From: Saturnia japonica
Lineage: Eukaryota; Arthropoda; Insecta; Lepidoptera; Saturniidae
DNA length: 64,000 bases
Direction of reading: 5' to 3'
Assembly: GCA_033032175.1 (NCBI GenBank)
Contig: CM065323.1
Location: 62,001-126,000, forward strand
A program made the position numbers and the translations under genes. The notes beneath the pieces are model-generated. The model saw nothing but the letters and a program-made list of their open reading frames with translations. It made no database searches and was not told the DNA's origin. Shown piece after piece: positions 50,001 to 61,604 of this stretch (positions within the stretch are counted from its first letter, which is position 1; the number at the start of each line of letters is the position of its first letter).

Positions 50001-51317
50001 CTACGTAGTCGGCTTATCGGTTAAGCGATCACGAGCAGCGTAGTTCGCGGGTTCGACTCCCGGTGAACTTAGATTGCTATGCAACTGAGTGTGGTGCATG
50101 CGTCCGCATATATTACAACGGCTGTACGATTTACATTGCCGCGTATGATGGAATCCCATACAGTTGACACATAAATTATTATTTTTAATAAAAGCGTATT
50201 TCGTACTTGTATCTAGCGAATTAAAAACGCTGCATTTATAAAGCGGATGTATTTGATTTTTACAATACGGACAGTTAGACATTTGTTTATAAGAATTATT
50301 TGTCACAAAAGCGTGAGAGGCATTTCTATTATTTGACTTCGATTGTGTAGTGAGGGGTTTATAAGTGTAAGCGGTTTGAGACTTAGAATGCGAAACATTG
50401 CGTAGCATATATATTTTACTTTGCTCCTTAACGAATTTCAATAACGAATCAAAAGTAGGCATAGCGTTATCTGAGCGATGCGTTTGTTCAAAATCGGTAA
50501 CAGTAGTCTTATCTAATTTCGTCAGTGCAATATGCGTGATGATAAAGTCGGACAAATCTGTTATTTCTAACTGTTTAAGAGCCGCTTGTGCCGAACAAAA
50601 CGTCTCAATAAACGAATCTATAACACTATATGACGACACCTGACTGCCTTTATAATTTAACATTTGTTCAAGGTACAATGTCGCTAACGTGCGCTTATCA
50701 TGGTATTTGTCCTTGAGAGCGTTCCATAATATTTCATAATTACCCGCGATGGGAGGTATGCCTGCACAAACGGTAAGCGCCCTGCCGCTAAGTTTACCAA
50801 TTAAATATTGCACTTTTTCAGCATTAGAAAGATTCGGGTTGTTATGAATCAGTGCATTAAAATTTTCATAAAAGAGTACCCATTTGTTCGGCGATCCATC
50901 AAAGGTCATTAATTCTAAAGCGGGTAATTTTTTATTCAACATATCGTAATTTAAAGAAGGATGTTTATTAGCGTATGGCGATGACTGATTGAGCTTCGAA
51001 GTGATTTCACTTTCCTTTGTCTTAATATTACAGTATAAATCGTCAAATGACATTAAAGCGGAAAAATCAGGATTTGCAAGGGGATCACTAAGCATAATTT
51101 CAGCATTTAACTGATCTGTCACTTCAGCAAAATCAGTGCGTAATTTATCCAACGATTTAGTATGTGCTAAAAACAAATTATTCGTTGTTTCGTTTTTGGC
51201 CTTTGTGCCGTAATCATATATTCTTTGCACCATTTGAAACAACGTTTGTTTTTTGGCTGTTAATATCGCCACGTTTGAGGCAAGCGATTTAGACTCTTTA
51301 TCTGCGTTCCTAGGCAT
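50001..51317 (-). CDS. BEL-2 gag
   Basis: 438 codons from ATG 51317 (MPRNADKESKSLASN). A coiled N-terminus, the capsid-like block LPALELMTFDGSPNKWVLFYENF, EKVQYLIGKLSGRAL, LYLEQMLNYKGSQVSSYS, LSDFIITHIALTKLD, and C-terminal zinc knuckles CVNCMGFHHTRQC and CNICGRMHHTQLH. Frame intact. The upstream in-frame extension to 51431 is hydrophobic and lies in the leader, so the ATG at 51317 is preferred. Confidence 0.83.
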   Translation of the reverse strand: MPRNADKESKSLASNVAILTAKKQTLFQMVQRIYDYGTKAKNETTNNLFLAHTKSLDKLRTDFAEVTDQLNAEIMLSDPLANPDFSALMSFDDLYCNIKTKESEITSKLNQSSPYANKHPSLNYDMLNKKLPALELMTFDGSPNKWVLFYENFNALIHNNPNLSNAEKVQYLIGKLSGRALTVCAGIPPIAGNYEILWNALKDKYHDKRTLATLYLEQMLNYKGSQVSSYSVIDSFIETFCSAQAALKQLEITDLSDFIITHIALTKLDKTTVTDFEQTHRSDNAMPTFDSLLKFVKEQSKIYMLRNVSHSKSQTAYTYKPLTTQSKSNNRNASHAFVTNNSYKQMSNCPYCKNQIHPLYKCSVFNSLDTSTKYAFIKNNNLCVNCMGFHHTRQCKSYSRCNICGRMHHTQLHSNLSSPGVEPANYAARDRLTDKPTT

Positions 51318-52125
51318 TCTGATTATTACAGTAAGCGAATGTTCAAGAAAGTTCGACAGCAAAAAAAATAAGGTAGTGTAGCGGTGACTGCCGAATATAA
51401 ACGAAAAATGGTTAAATGTAATAAATAGCATTGCGTAGTATATATAAATAAGAAAAGAGTTAAATATATACTACTAAACAATAATAGGCGACTACAGAAT
51501 GCGATAAGAAATAAAATAACAGTGTAATATGGTAAGTATTCGTATGAGTGTTATATATAAATATATGCGTAAATGTATATTAAGCGTGTAATATGATGAA
51601 TCGTATATATTTTAAACATATATAGCGTATATCCGAGGGAGAAGGACCAAAAAATGTTGCGGCGGATAAAGATAGGAATATAAGGAGGTACCTCGTTTTC
51701 TTCGGCGCTGGTTCTGATGATAGCGGTTGAGGTAACTTGTATATATGCACGTTTTAATGGCACGCGCGCGTGGTGCTTCAGAGCACAGCGGCAGACACAC
51801 ACTGACTTTCTGAGGTAGGGACGAGAGCGGGGGAAGAGAGCGGGGGGAAATGTGAAGGAATGTAGGGTATATTTAAAAGGAATCGAATAAATATAATTAT
51901 GATAGATAAAAGAGAATGTTAGAATATATAATGGTGTGTATACTCGGCGCAACCACCCTGCTTACGTTTGAATTGACTATGCGAATTCAAAGACCATTGA
52001 TATATGGTAATGAACTGTGTAGGTTAATAAATAGATATTAAAATAAAGGTAATTATAGTTAGATTAAGACTATATGATAATATAAAATATTCTTTATATT
52101 ATAAGTTAGGTTACAATTATGGAGA
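51318..52125. other. BEL-2 leader and LTR, then remnant of the BEL-3 3' end
   Basis: 51318-51947 is AT-rich and probably the BEL-2 5' leader and LTR; the outer edge reads GGCGCAACCA on +. 51948-52125 lies between that edge and the BEL-3 integrase stop and may be a piece of the BEL-3 3' region. I could not match it to the BEL-3 5' side. Confidence 0.45.
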
Positions 52126-53248
52126 TTAGTTATTTTCCTCTGTTGGAAGAGGACAGATTTTTCCCACTGGCCTTACAAGCAGGCCCTTGGAGGTACGAAC
52201 CGTTACAACGCGAACTATACCATCGTTACCAGGATGCAACTTAACCACGCGGCCTAAGCGCCATGCATTAGCAGGCAAGTTGGGTTTGACGATAGTTACA
52301 AGGTCGTTCAGGTTTGGCTGTCGGTTGCCGGGTTTAAACCATTTTATTCGCTGCTGTAATGTGTGTAGGTAATCTCTTTGCCAAGTTCGCCAAAAACAAG
52401 TTTCCAGCGAGCTCTCAGACCTACATTTTCTTCTCGTACCGGTTCAGGTAGAGATACCAACGGACGGCCTATTAAAAAATGCCCAGCGGAGAGAGCATCA
52501 ACCTCACCGGGATCGGACGAAAGTTCCACTAAGGGTCTAGAGTTCAACATAGCTTCTATCTTCGTTAGAACAGTATATAATTCCTCATAGGTAAGGACTT
52601 GAGATCCTACTGTTCGCTTGAGATGGTATTTCGTGGATTTAATACCGCTTTCGAAAATGCCTCCAAAGTGAGGCCCTGATGCAGGGTTCAACTTCCAAGT
52701 TATGCCACGTGATGCGAGTTGACTTGAAATAGTATCGCCTTCTTTATTGAGCATTTCTGAAACTTCCGAAAGATAACGTTTGGCCCCAACGAAGTTTGTA
52801 CCTCCGTCGGTGATGATAACTTGACAAAGCCCTCTTCTGGATACGAAACGGTCTAAGGCTGCTATAAATTCTTCAGTTGTTAATTCAGTGACGAGTTCAA
52901 GATGTACCGCTTTAATCGAGTGACAAACCATAAGACATAGATACGCTTTATAAATTCGTGCACTACGACGCTTGCTTTCTTTAACCATAAAAGGACCTCC
53001 GAAATCTATTCCAACCGTTTTACTTTAAAACATGTCACGCATTTAGCTAATCGGGATCTGATAAGATTACGAATCCCGAGTATCCAAAATTGTCGCTGAA
53101 CCAAAGACTGTAAGAGACGAGGTCCACAATGAAGATAAGTTATATGAAAATGATCAATTAAAAGGTTGCATAGCCGAGACGTTTTTGGTAAGAGGTATGG
53201 ATGTTTAACACTTTGAAGAAAATTTGTTTGTTTAAGACGTCCCCCCAC
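52124..53248 (-). pseudogene. BEL-3 integrase
   Basis: MGGRLKQTNFL, a zinc region (HFHITYLHCGPRLLQ to CVTCFKVK), then after a frame break ESKRRSARIYKAYLCLMVCHS, VIITDGGTNFVGAK (Asp), HFGGIFESGIKSTKYH (Glu), LSAGHFLIGRPL, and, after another shift near 52375, the C-terminal domain RIKWFKPGNRQPN...LGRVVKLHPGNDGIVRVV ending at about 52124. All integrase blocks are present but in three frames. Confidence 0.82.
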
Positions 53249-53422
53249 ACGTAGAACTCCACAAGAGTCCAGAAACGGTGAGAGTTTTTATATATGTTTA
53301 GGTACTATTTTGTTAGATTGGATAAGAGATATAACATCTTTGAAATGTGTATGCTGCACATGTTTTACTAAAAGGTTCATTGAGTAATCAAGTTCCCTGG
53401 AAGTCAAAAAAGGAGATAAATT

Positions 53423-54859
53423 TCAATGAGATCGGTGCAATTTCGTATTATTTATAAACCGATAAATCCAAGCTACTACTCTTTGTATATGTGTTAGATT
53501 AGAAGATCGTTCTAGTAGCGTGTTTAGCAAACTGGTTTGCACATTTTCAACATTGACGTGACACAAGTGGGACCCTGATTTTAATTCTAAAATGCGATCC
53601 TGCTCTTCCACTATTAAGACAGGCCAATCGGTTTGCTTACTAGTCAGCCATAGTGGACCTGACCACCACCTTTCACAATTAGCTAGATGAGCGCATGACA
53701 TTCCACGACTACAAAGGTCAGCTGGATTGTCCTGAGTGGACACATGTCGCCATACGAATGGGAAAGTAGTATCCGTAATCTGCACTACACGGTGAGCTAC
53801 AAACGTTTTTAATTTATGCGGTTCGGTATTTAGCCATGACAGGACTGTTGAACTATCCGTAAATAAAATAGTTTGACTTATATTTATGGTTTTTGTAAGT
53901 AATGTGTGAATACGATTGATTACCTTTGAGAGGAGAACCGCTCCACATAGTTCTAAACGATTCACTGTTAAGACTTTTAACGGAGCTACCTTAGACTTCG
54001 CTATCAAAATATGTATATGAACTTTATGAGAAGTAATAGAACGGAGATACACAGAACATCCGTATGCTTTTATTGAGCCATCGCAAAATCCTATCAGTTG
54101 GAATTCTATGGCCTTAGAAGGTGCAACATGACGGGGTATTTGAATATGTTCTAAATTATTTAGATCGGAGATGAAATCTCGCCAGTTGTCAGAGATGTCC
54201 CTTGGCACGGATTCGTCCCAAGAAAGTTTAAGTCGCCATAAATCTTGAAGGAGTAGTTTCGCTTTGAGTATGACTGGTGTTAACCATCCTAAAGGGTCAA
54301 ATATACGAGCAACGTTTGATAAGATAGAACGTTTCGAATATTCTGTATCGACGATAGGCCGGTATGAGTAAGTAAAGTTATCACCCGTCGGATCATATTG
54401 AACACCCAAGATTTTAAGGGAGGATGTGTTGGTTACTTCAGAGAATAGTTTTGGAGATTGACAATGGTCAGCCGGTAGGGTTTTTAGAAAACGTTCAGAA
54501 TTACTGCTCCATTTCTGAAGTTCTAATTGAGCATAACCTAAAAGTTTTACAAGTTGATCTTTTAATTCGATTGCTTCTTGCACAGAGGGCGCCCTAGTCG
54601 TAATATCGTCCATAAAGGTTTCATAGAGGAGTGCCTGGGCAGCGCGAGGATATTCAGTGCCCTGATCAGCAGCAACTTGATGGAGAGTACGTATGGCGAG
54701 ATAAGGTGAACTGCTAACTCCATATGTGACAGTCGAGAGTTCGTATTCTTGAACTGGATCACTGGGAGATTCGCGCCATAATATATGTTGATAGCAACGA
54801 TCCTCTGGTCTGATTAGGATCTGCCGATACATTTTTGATATGTCACACGTAAATACCAC
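53423..54859 (-). pseudogene. BEL-3 RT and RNase H
   Basis: MVFTCDISKMYRQILIRPED, VTYGVSSSPYLAIRTLHQ, a palm block ETFMDDITTR in place of the usual YMDD, ILGVQYDPTGDNF, KRSILSNVARIFDPLGWLTP, FCDGSIKAYGCSVYLRS, NRLELCGAVLLSK, FTDSSTVLSWL, NPADLCSRGM. The frame ends near 53423 within the linker to integrase. A one-base shift separates it from the preceding pol segment. Confidence 0.85.
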
Positions 54860-54932
54860 TGCGTGTAGTCGAAAGCTAGTTATGATATCGATGATGTCAA
54901 CTTGAAGTTTAAACCGGTAAACACTATGTCAT

Positions 54933-55724
54933 TTAAAGACTGACCGTTAGTGGTCTTACAACTTGCATCAAAAACAACAAAATCAAAATTAGCCGTGACG
55001 AGCAACGCGTGTATGATTCACTTAGATCAGCGTTGCGGTCTTTCAAGAGGATTGGAACGACGTAACGACCATTAGGCTCACGATATGTAAGATTGGAGTA
55101 TAAACGGTCACAAAGATCATCCTCGGGAACGCGGATACGTGTGCGCGGTGGTTCTTCGACTTCCCAGAATTGCTTCACCTGGTCCTCGAGTGTACAGGTA
55201 GAGGCTAGTAATGAGGCAGTAGTAGGAGGTGGTCTGGAACTGTCCGTATCGAGTACTCCGGTAAGTACCCAACCAAATACACTATGCAAAGCTGCCGGAA
55301 GACCGGGCCCTAGCTGAATACGTTGCCCATCATACACTTCATGGAAGAATTCAGCCCCAATCAATAAGTGGATTTCATCTGAGCAATCGAAACTGTTATC
55401 TGCTAATGTTAAATGTTTACATCGTTCTCTCAATATAGAAGGTAATTTAGTACAGGGCATGTGGGTTGTGATATTGTCTAACACGATCGGATTTATAGTG
55501 AACTGCGGATGATCACCATCGAGAGGTCGCAGTACGCACTCAGTTTCACCCTTGACCTGAAACACGGTATTTCGTCCTAGTCCGGCTACAGTAAGATTGC
55601 AGCGGCGGAGCTTTAAGCCAAGTTTACGTGCGCAGGCAGTAGTGACAAAACAATCCTGTGCGCCGCTATCTAGTAGTGCGCGTACCGTATGCTCGGTACC
55701 GGTAGTAGCGTTGTACAGGCGCAC
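54933..55724 (-). pseudogene. BEL-3 protease and start of RT, internal deletion
   Basis: Protease ALLDSGAQDCFVTTACARKLG; EIHLLIGAEFFHEVY; VFGWVLTGVLD; FWEVEEPPRTR. After NADLSES the next recognisable block is FDFVVFDASCKTTNGQSLND, in another frame. BEL-2 has roughly 85-90 more residues between these points, so an internal deletion plus a shift is likely near 55015. The ORF overlaps the gag ORF end by 59 bases in a different frame. Confidence 0.78.
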
Positions 55725-57054
55725 TTGACACGTACCTAGCAGTACTATAACCCCGGCTGCTCCCTACGTGAACACTGGTACTAGCTTGGGTAGTGGTAAC
55801 AGAGTTTGATTGTGCTCGCTCAGTGTGTAGTAAAGTATGATGACGCGAACCGTATTGTAGACAACTCACTTGTGATTTACATTGATTTGTTACATGATTA
55901 CCCCGTAAACAGTTTTTACAAAGATTTTTATTTTCAATCAATGAGAGTCTGGAATTAGCATTCAAAGACTGAAAGTTTGGACACTTATAAATAGAGTGTG
56001 CTTCGCCACAACATACACATTTAAAGGATGTTTGTGAGCTAGATTTAACAAGATAAGATGAGCGTTTTGATACGCTGCTAGATCGCCGATTAGTTGGCGC
56101 AGGTTTTTTCCCGTCAAAGGTCCGGGTAGGTAATAGATTAGCTGAAGATAATTGGCTGGTTTCTAAGACCTTTACGTAGTCTTGAAGAAACTTTAATAAT
56201 GCCGAGAAGGTAGGTAATTGTGAAACATTTTGAGTTTCAAAACTATGACGCGTGTCTGCGTCGAGTGCTCGCGATGCTAAATAAAATAAAATAAATTCTC
56301 CTAAGTTGCCAATATTTAAAGTTTTCAGGGCCTGATTAGATTCATAAAATATATTTGTTAACGCTTGTAAATCCCTAAAGTTACTCATTTTCAGTATTGG
56401 ATAATTTAGGATTTTATCCAAATATGTAATGGCTAAAACATGTTTGTTTTGATATCGCTCAATCAATGCATCAAAAACTATTCCATAACTATCAGAAGTT
56501 ACCGGAACCCCTTTCACAAGAGACAAGGCCGGTCCGGATAAACAACTAATAAGGTAGTGGAATTTTTCTATTGGAGATATAGAATTATTTTCGTGAATGA
56601 GAGTTTTAAACGTATCATAAAATGTTTGCCAGTTTTCTATGTTACTATCGAACTTAGGTAACTCGAGTTTAGGTAGACGCGCGTTCACTGAACACCCGGT
56701 GTCAGACCGTAAAAGAGTTTCCGACCCGGTGACGCCGGTGCTCCCGCAAGGGTTCGGTTGAACTGATAACTGCCGGTCGGTGGCGCTAATTACTGCGTAG
56801 TACAAATCATCAAACGCGCTGATCGATGATTGATTGATAACCTGCTCAGGATTCACACTTAATTGTAATGTTTGTATTTTTTCGTTAACTTGAATAAACT
56901 CTTCGCGAATTGAATGTAAACGAGTATACCTCGACTTGAACGCCGAAACCTTTGATCGATCTTTAATCATCTCGTTAGATAAATCAAAAAGGATTTGCAT
57001 CGCCCGAAATACATATTCACGCTGCGATATGAGAATTTTAAGTTTATTCTCCAT
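55666..57054 (-). CDS. BEL-3 gag
   Basis: 462 codons from ATG 57054 (MENKLKILISQREYVFRAMQ). Coiled N-terminus, LPKLELPKFDSNIENWQTFYDTFKT, EKFHYLISCLSGPALSLVKG, YLDKILNYPILKMSNFRDL, and zinc knuckles CVCCGEAHSIYKC and CKNCLRGNHVTNQC. The third position has CLQYGSRHHTLLH, where a Cys seems replaced by Tyr. The frame is open throughout, while the pol of the same element is broken in several places. Confidence 0.83.
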   Translation of the reverse strand: MENKLKILISQREYVFRAMQILFDLSNEMIKDRSKVSAFKSRYTRLHSIREEFIQVNEKIQTLQLSVNPEQVINQSSISAFDDLYYAVISATDRQLSVQPNPCGSTGVTGSETLLRSDTGCSVNARLPKLELPKFDSNIENWQTFYDTFKTLIHENNSISPIEKFHYLISCLSGPALSLVKGVPVTSDSYGIVFDALIERYQNKHVLAITYLDKILNYPILKMSNFRDLQALTNIFYESNQALKTLNIGNLGEFILFYLASRALDADTRHSFETQNVSQLPTFSALLKFLQDYVKVLETSQLSSANLLPTRTFDGKKPAPTNRRSSSVSKRSSYLVKSSSQTSFKCVCCGEAHSIYKCPNFQSLNANSRLSLIENKNLCKNCLRGNHVTNQCKSQVSCLQYGSRHHTLLHTERAQSNSVTTTQASTSVHVGSSRGYSTARYVSSAPVQRYYRYRAYGTRTTR

Positions 57055-58105
57055 AGTTGTAATTACTTCAATATTAACGTAACACTGGTAGGGTAAATCG
57101 AAATAAACTTAGAAATGTACGATTATAATGTAAAAATTGAATATTTATGTAGAATATATATGTTTATAGTTACATATATATGTATATAATTATATGTGTA
57201 TATTTATATATGATGAATTTATATATAGAAAAGATAAATTAGATAAATAAAAAAAGTGAATATAATTATGCTGCTAGGTTAAGATAATCAATGAATCCGT
57301 ATAGTCGACTATAATGCAAAACAATTGCTATTTGACAAGGTTAAAACTGATAATTCTATAGGAATTCGCGCTCGAAACGGACCACAATTTATGTTACAGC
57401 TTAAGGTAGGATAATGGTGTTTGGTATGTATTTTGGACTTACGGAATTGAATGCACCGTCACTATATGAACACTCACTTTCTTCACTTAATACTGTTAAT
57501 TTTCTATCTTTTTTATTGAATTGACCGGAGCACTCGCGAGGCCATTTATTGTTCGGTAGATTTTTTTTAACCGCCTTCCCGTCGATGATTGATTGTTTCT
57601 CTCTCTCTAGAGGGCGCGAGTGGTTCTTGTGTTGCGCGGTCGCGCGTGGCGCTGTCCACGGCTCACTGACGGGAGATTTTAATGTGGAAGGGAAAGGATT
57701 AAGCTTGTTCAGCCGCTGAAGTAATTAGTCTCATGAAAGCGGGTCAGTTTGATCTAGTGAAATGGATTAGTAACTCGCGAAGGGTTTTGGATTCAATTCC
57801 GCTATGATATCGCTTGTCAACTGTTAAAGAGTTTGACGAAGGTGATTTGCACAAGATTCTTGGCTTGCGCTGGTCACCTAAAAAAAAAGACTATAATAAT
57901 AGGATTAAATAATTATATTATATTAGGATATTATATATTATATTATTATTATTTATTAAATTATTATTAGGATTATATAATAATAAGATTATAATATTTC
58001 CAACGATTACATTGATGAAAAAAGATAAAGAAGAAAAAATATATTGTGACATGACAATGTCTAAAATAAAAAAAAAAACAATTATAACTAAAAAGGTTTC
58101 TTCCG
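57055..58105. other. BEL-3 upstream region; no gene seen
   Basis: About 1 kb, AT-rich with (TA)n-like stretches, presumably the BEL-3 5' leader and LTR followed by a return to BEL-1 near 58080. No LTR pair could be matched by eye. Confidence 0.4.
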
Positions 58106-59858
58106 ATGCTTAAACACCTACATCAGATTCATTCAGTTTTAAAGTTTGTTTGACTCCACCAACTTGCACCAAACGCATTATATTGTCTTGTGTAGCTAGA
58201 ATCTGGGATATAATGGGGTTTGTAGCTCCTGTAGTTTTGTATGCAAAGCTTCTTATAAAAGAGCTTTGGTTGTCAGGTTGTGACTGGGATGACAAGCCGC
58301 CAGATAGAATCGCTCATTTTAGGGAAGAGCTTCCTTTGCTCGACCAAATTAAAATCCCACGGCATGTTGGTACCAATAAACATAGTATCATTACAGTTAT
58401 TGGGTTCGTAGACGCTAGCGAGAAGGCGTATGGAGGCGTTGTTTACTTCCACATTCAGAATAATGACAACCTCTCAGTGAGCCTTATTGCTGCCAAGTCT
58501 AAGGTTTCACCTCGTAAAGTCGTGTCTCTTGCGCGCCTTGAGGTTTGTGGTATACTTGTACTATCAAAACTCATTGGTGCAATTGTCACGGCTTGTCATA
58601 ACCGCATTCGTATAAATAAAATTTTTGCATTCTCGGATTCAACTATAGCCTTGTGTTGGGCTCATTCTTCTCCTCATCGTTGGGACACCTTTGTTGGCAA
58701 TAGGGTTGCAAAAATTCAATCTGAATTATCACCGCAAAATCTCTTCCACGTTGCTGGCACGGATAACCCTGCCGATTGCTTATCTCGTGGGCTAACTCCT
58801 GCGCAGATTTTAGATCACCCGCTTTGGTTTCAAGGCCCTTCATGGACCCAATCATCGCCCGAAGAGTGGCCTGTTTGTCCTTTCAACCCATCAACTGTGT
58901 CAGAACCACCAGAACAAAAGAAAAGTACTTTGGTTACAACTGCACCACGCGAGGAGTCACCAATATTATTATTGTCTAGTAGACTGTCGTCTTGGTCTAA
59001 ACTCTTGCGCTGCGTAGTTTATATTATGTGTCGTTTTGTTAAAATATTACCACCGCGTGAGTATATAGTTGCTGCAGATCTCGATAAAGCTGAGATAATT
59101 ATTCTCCGTGAGCTTCAGCATAACCAGTTCTCCACTGAATTTAATAAACTTAAATCCAACAAACCTTGTAGTCGCGCTTTTCGGTGTTTAAAACCCTTCT
59201 TACAAGATGGGCTCATACGAGTCGGTGGTCGTTTGAGTCAATCAAACTTGGTATTTGAACACAGACATCCGGTAGTTTTGCCATGAAAAGACCATGTTCT
59301 TAATCTTTTAGTGGATTATTATCACAAAATAAATTGTCACGCAGGACCTGATTTGTTGATGTCGATTATGCGGCAAAAATACTGGATATTTTCCGCTCGT
59401 AATTTGATTCGCTCTAGAGTGCACCAATGCGTGCCGTGTTATAGGCTTTGTCCGAGAGCTGCAGCTCCGGAAATGGCTGACCATCGTGCTTGTCGTGTAG
59501 TAGAGTCAGTAAAGCCATTCATACATACCGGAACGGATTACGCCGGTCCGTTAAGAGTAACGATTTCACGCGGTCGTGGTATACGCTCGACGAAGGCTTA
59601 TTATGTGTGTATTTTCGTTTGCCTGACAACTCGTGCAATTCATATAGAGTTAGCTAGTGATTTAAGCACGTCAAGTTTCATGGCTGCGTTTAAAAGATTT
59701 TTGTCTCGTCGTGGCGCTGTAGGACAAATGTATTCGGATAATGGCACAAATTGTGTTGGAGCTAAACGTAATATCACAGAATTGCATGCATTTTTACGAT
59801 CAAAGTATTTTAACACTGAATTTGCTCAAGTATTAGCTGAAAATCGCATTAAATGGTC
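58106..59858 (+). pseudogene. BEL-1 pol: RNase H and integrase core, interrupted
   Basis: TCTKRIILSCVARIWDIMGFVAP, VIGFVDASEKAYGGVVYFH, SLARLEVCGILVLSKL, FSDSTIALCWAHSSP, NPADCLSRGL, then VVLP followed by TGA at 59284-59286. The same frame continues with LLVDYYHKINCHAGPDLL, a zinc region to CVPCYRLCP, GTDYAGPLRV (Asp), and YSDNGTNCVGAKRN (Asp). The foldback element is inserted at 59859, just before the block with the catalytic Glu. One nonsense codon plus the insertion inactivate it. Confidence 0.85.
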
Positions 59859-60932
59859 TGGTTGCGCGCGGGAGTAGTAATAATATGCGTAGTGAGTTAT
59901 TGGGATTGTGCCACCTGGGGAGTTTGTTAGTTACTAATTACCGCGAGTTTTCCAAAGCGTGCTTCTAACTCTCGGTCGATAACGCTTTACCGCTAGCTGC
60001 CTAGATGGCGACACATTATTTAGTACTTAGAAGCTACGTGATCTACGTCACACCCTCACCGCCCACGCGCTATCATCGCCAACGCCCGCACCGCAGTCGC
60101 TAGCAAGGTCTACATGTAAGTGCACGTTCTTCTAACTTATTGCCATTTTATTGCTACTTTCATGTGATCATTCGCCCGCCCGCTCGCCTATGTGTATTTA
60201 TTTCTAGTCTAGTTAGTGTCTCTTTTAGTTTACCGCTTAGGAAGGCTATTTACACGCTTTTCTAACCCCCAATTATATGCACCCGCCGTAGGAGGGCTAT
60301 TTACACGCCCTTCTGCTACCCCATTGAGATGTTGATGCTGTGATCTCAACATTAACAGTTGCTCCCGACCGATAACCAAACAGTATACAGACTGGGGGAA
60401 GGCGAAACTCGAAGTTTGGAACTAAACACATCCTCGATATCACAAACCTTAGTCTTCATTCATCTCAATGGGTAGCAGAAGGGCGTGTAAATAGCCCTCC
60501 TACGGCGGGAGCATATAATTGGGGGTTAGAAAAGCGTGTAAATAGCCTTCCTAAGCGGTAAACTAAAAGAGACACTAACTAGACTAGAAATAAATACACA
60601 TAGGCGAGCGGGCGGGCGAATGATCACATGAAAGTAGCAATAAAATGGCAATAAGTTAGAAGAACGTGCACTTACCTGTAGACCTTGCTAGCGACTGCGG
60701 TGCGGGAGTTGGCGATGATAGCGCGTGGGCGGTGAGGGTGTGACGTAGATCACGTAGCTTCTAAGTACTAAATAATGTGTCGCCATCTAGGCAGCTAGCG
60801 GTAAAGCGTTATCGACCGAGAGTTAGAAGCACGCTTTGGAAAACTCGCGGTAATTAGTAACTAACAAACTCCCCAGGTGGCGCAATCCCAATAACTCACT
60901 ACGCATATTATTACTACTCCCGCGCGCAACCA
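59859..60932. mobile_element. FB1: foldback-type DNA element with ~473-bp inverted repeats
   Basis: The left arm 59859-60331 and right arm 60461-60932 are near-perfect reverse complements; spacer 60332-60460. Ends are TGGTTGCGCGCGGG... and ...CCCGCGCGCAACCA, flanked by TGGTC at 59854-59858 and 60933-60937 (a 6-bp reading ATGGTC is also possible). No transposase ORF. Each arm has two copies of GGCTATTTACACGC. It sits in BEL-1 integrase, and the BEL-1 frame resumes after it. Confidence 0.88.
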
Positions 60933-60937
60933 TGGTC

Positions 60938-61520
60938 GCTGAATACTCCCACCGCGAGTTATTTTGGAGGAAACTGGGAGGCCAACATAAAGGCCTTAAA
61001 ATCGCATCTATATCGCGTGATAAGCGAGCAGATACTTTCATTCGAAGAGTTAAGCACGGTGCTCGCTCAAGTGGAAGCGGTTATGAACACCCGCCCACTC
61101 TGTCGGACGTTGTCTAGTGATCCTTCAGAGCCACTAGCACTACCGCCTGCACATTTTTTAAACATGACTCCTCTCAAGTATCTGCCTTGTAGAAATATTG
61201 ATGAAGATCGACTACATGTTCTTTCGCGTTATGACTTATTGGATAAACTCGTTCAGTCGTTCTGGAAGCGTTGGAGGACAGACTATTTGCACACATTGCA
61301 GTCGCGTCAAAAATGGAATACACCATCGACTCCAATTACTGTTGGAATGGTCGTGATTATTAGAACTGAAAATACACCGCCTCTACATTGGCCTCTAGGC
61401 ATTGTTGAAGAAGTTTTTCTGGATCCGATGGCATTACTCGCATAGTTCGCGTTAAAACCGCAACCGGATCGTATTTACGCCCGGTTGTTCGTCTCTGTCC
61501 TCTGCCTAATCTACAGTAGC
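60938..61520 (+). pseudogene. BEL-1 integrase C-terminus
   Basis: Resumes with YFGGNWEANIKALK (catalytic Glu), ELSTVLAQVEAVMNTRPL, LALPPAHFLNMTPL, SFWKRWRTDYLHTLQSRQKW and HWPLGIVEEV. A one-base shift near 61415 then leads to DGITRIVRVKTATGSYLRP and a stop near 61515. This is the end of pol. Confidence 0.83.
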
Positions 61521-61604
61521 AGTGGTTAGTTTACTTTAGGTTTAGTTTATCATAGATCCGCTTTAGTTTAGTTATTTTGAAGGGAACCCTTCAAGCCGGG
61601 GAAA

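Larger units (their letters stand above)
46500..51947 (-). mobile_element. BEL-2: BEL/Pao element, 3'-truncated
   Basis: - strand order: probable 5' LTR beginning TGGTTGCGCC at 51947, gag, protease-RT, RNase H-integrase, then a cut after the integrase catalytic Glu. No 3' LTR is seen. Its LTR start matches that of BEL-1, so the two are relatives. Confidence 0.72.

Noticed and set aside
50030..50075. tRNA-like B box (GGTTCGACTCC) on the + strand
   Set aside because: It lies inside the BEL-2 gag coding region on the other strand and has no complete cloverleaf, so chance is the simpler reading.
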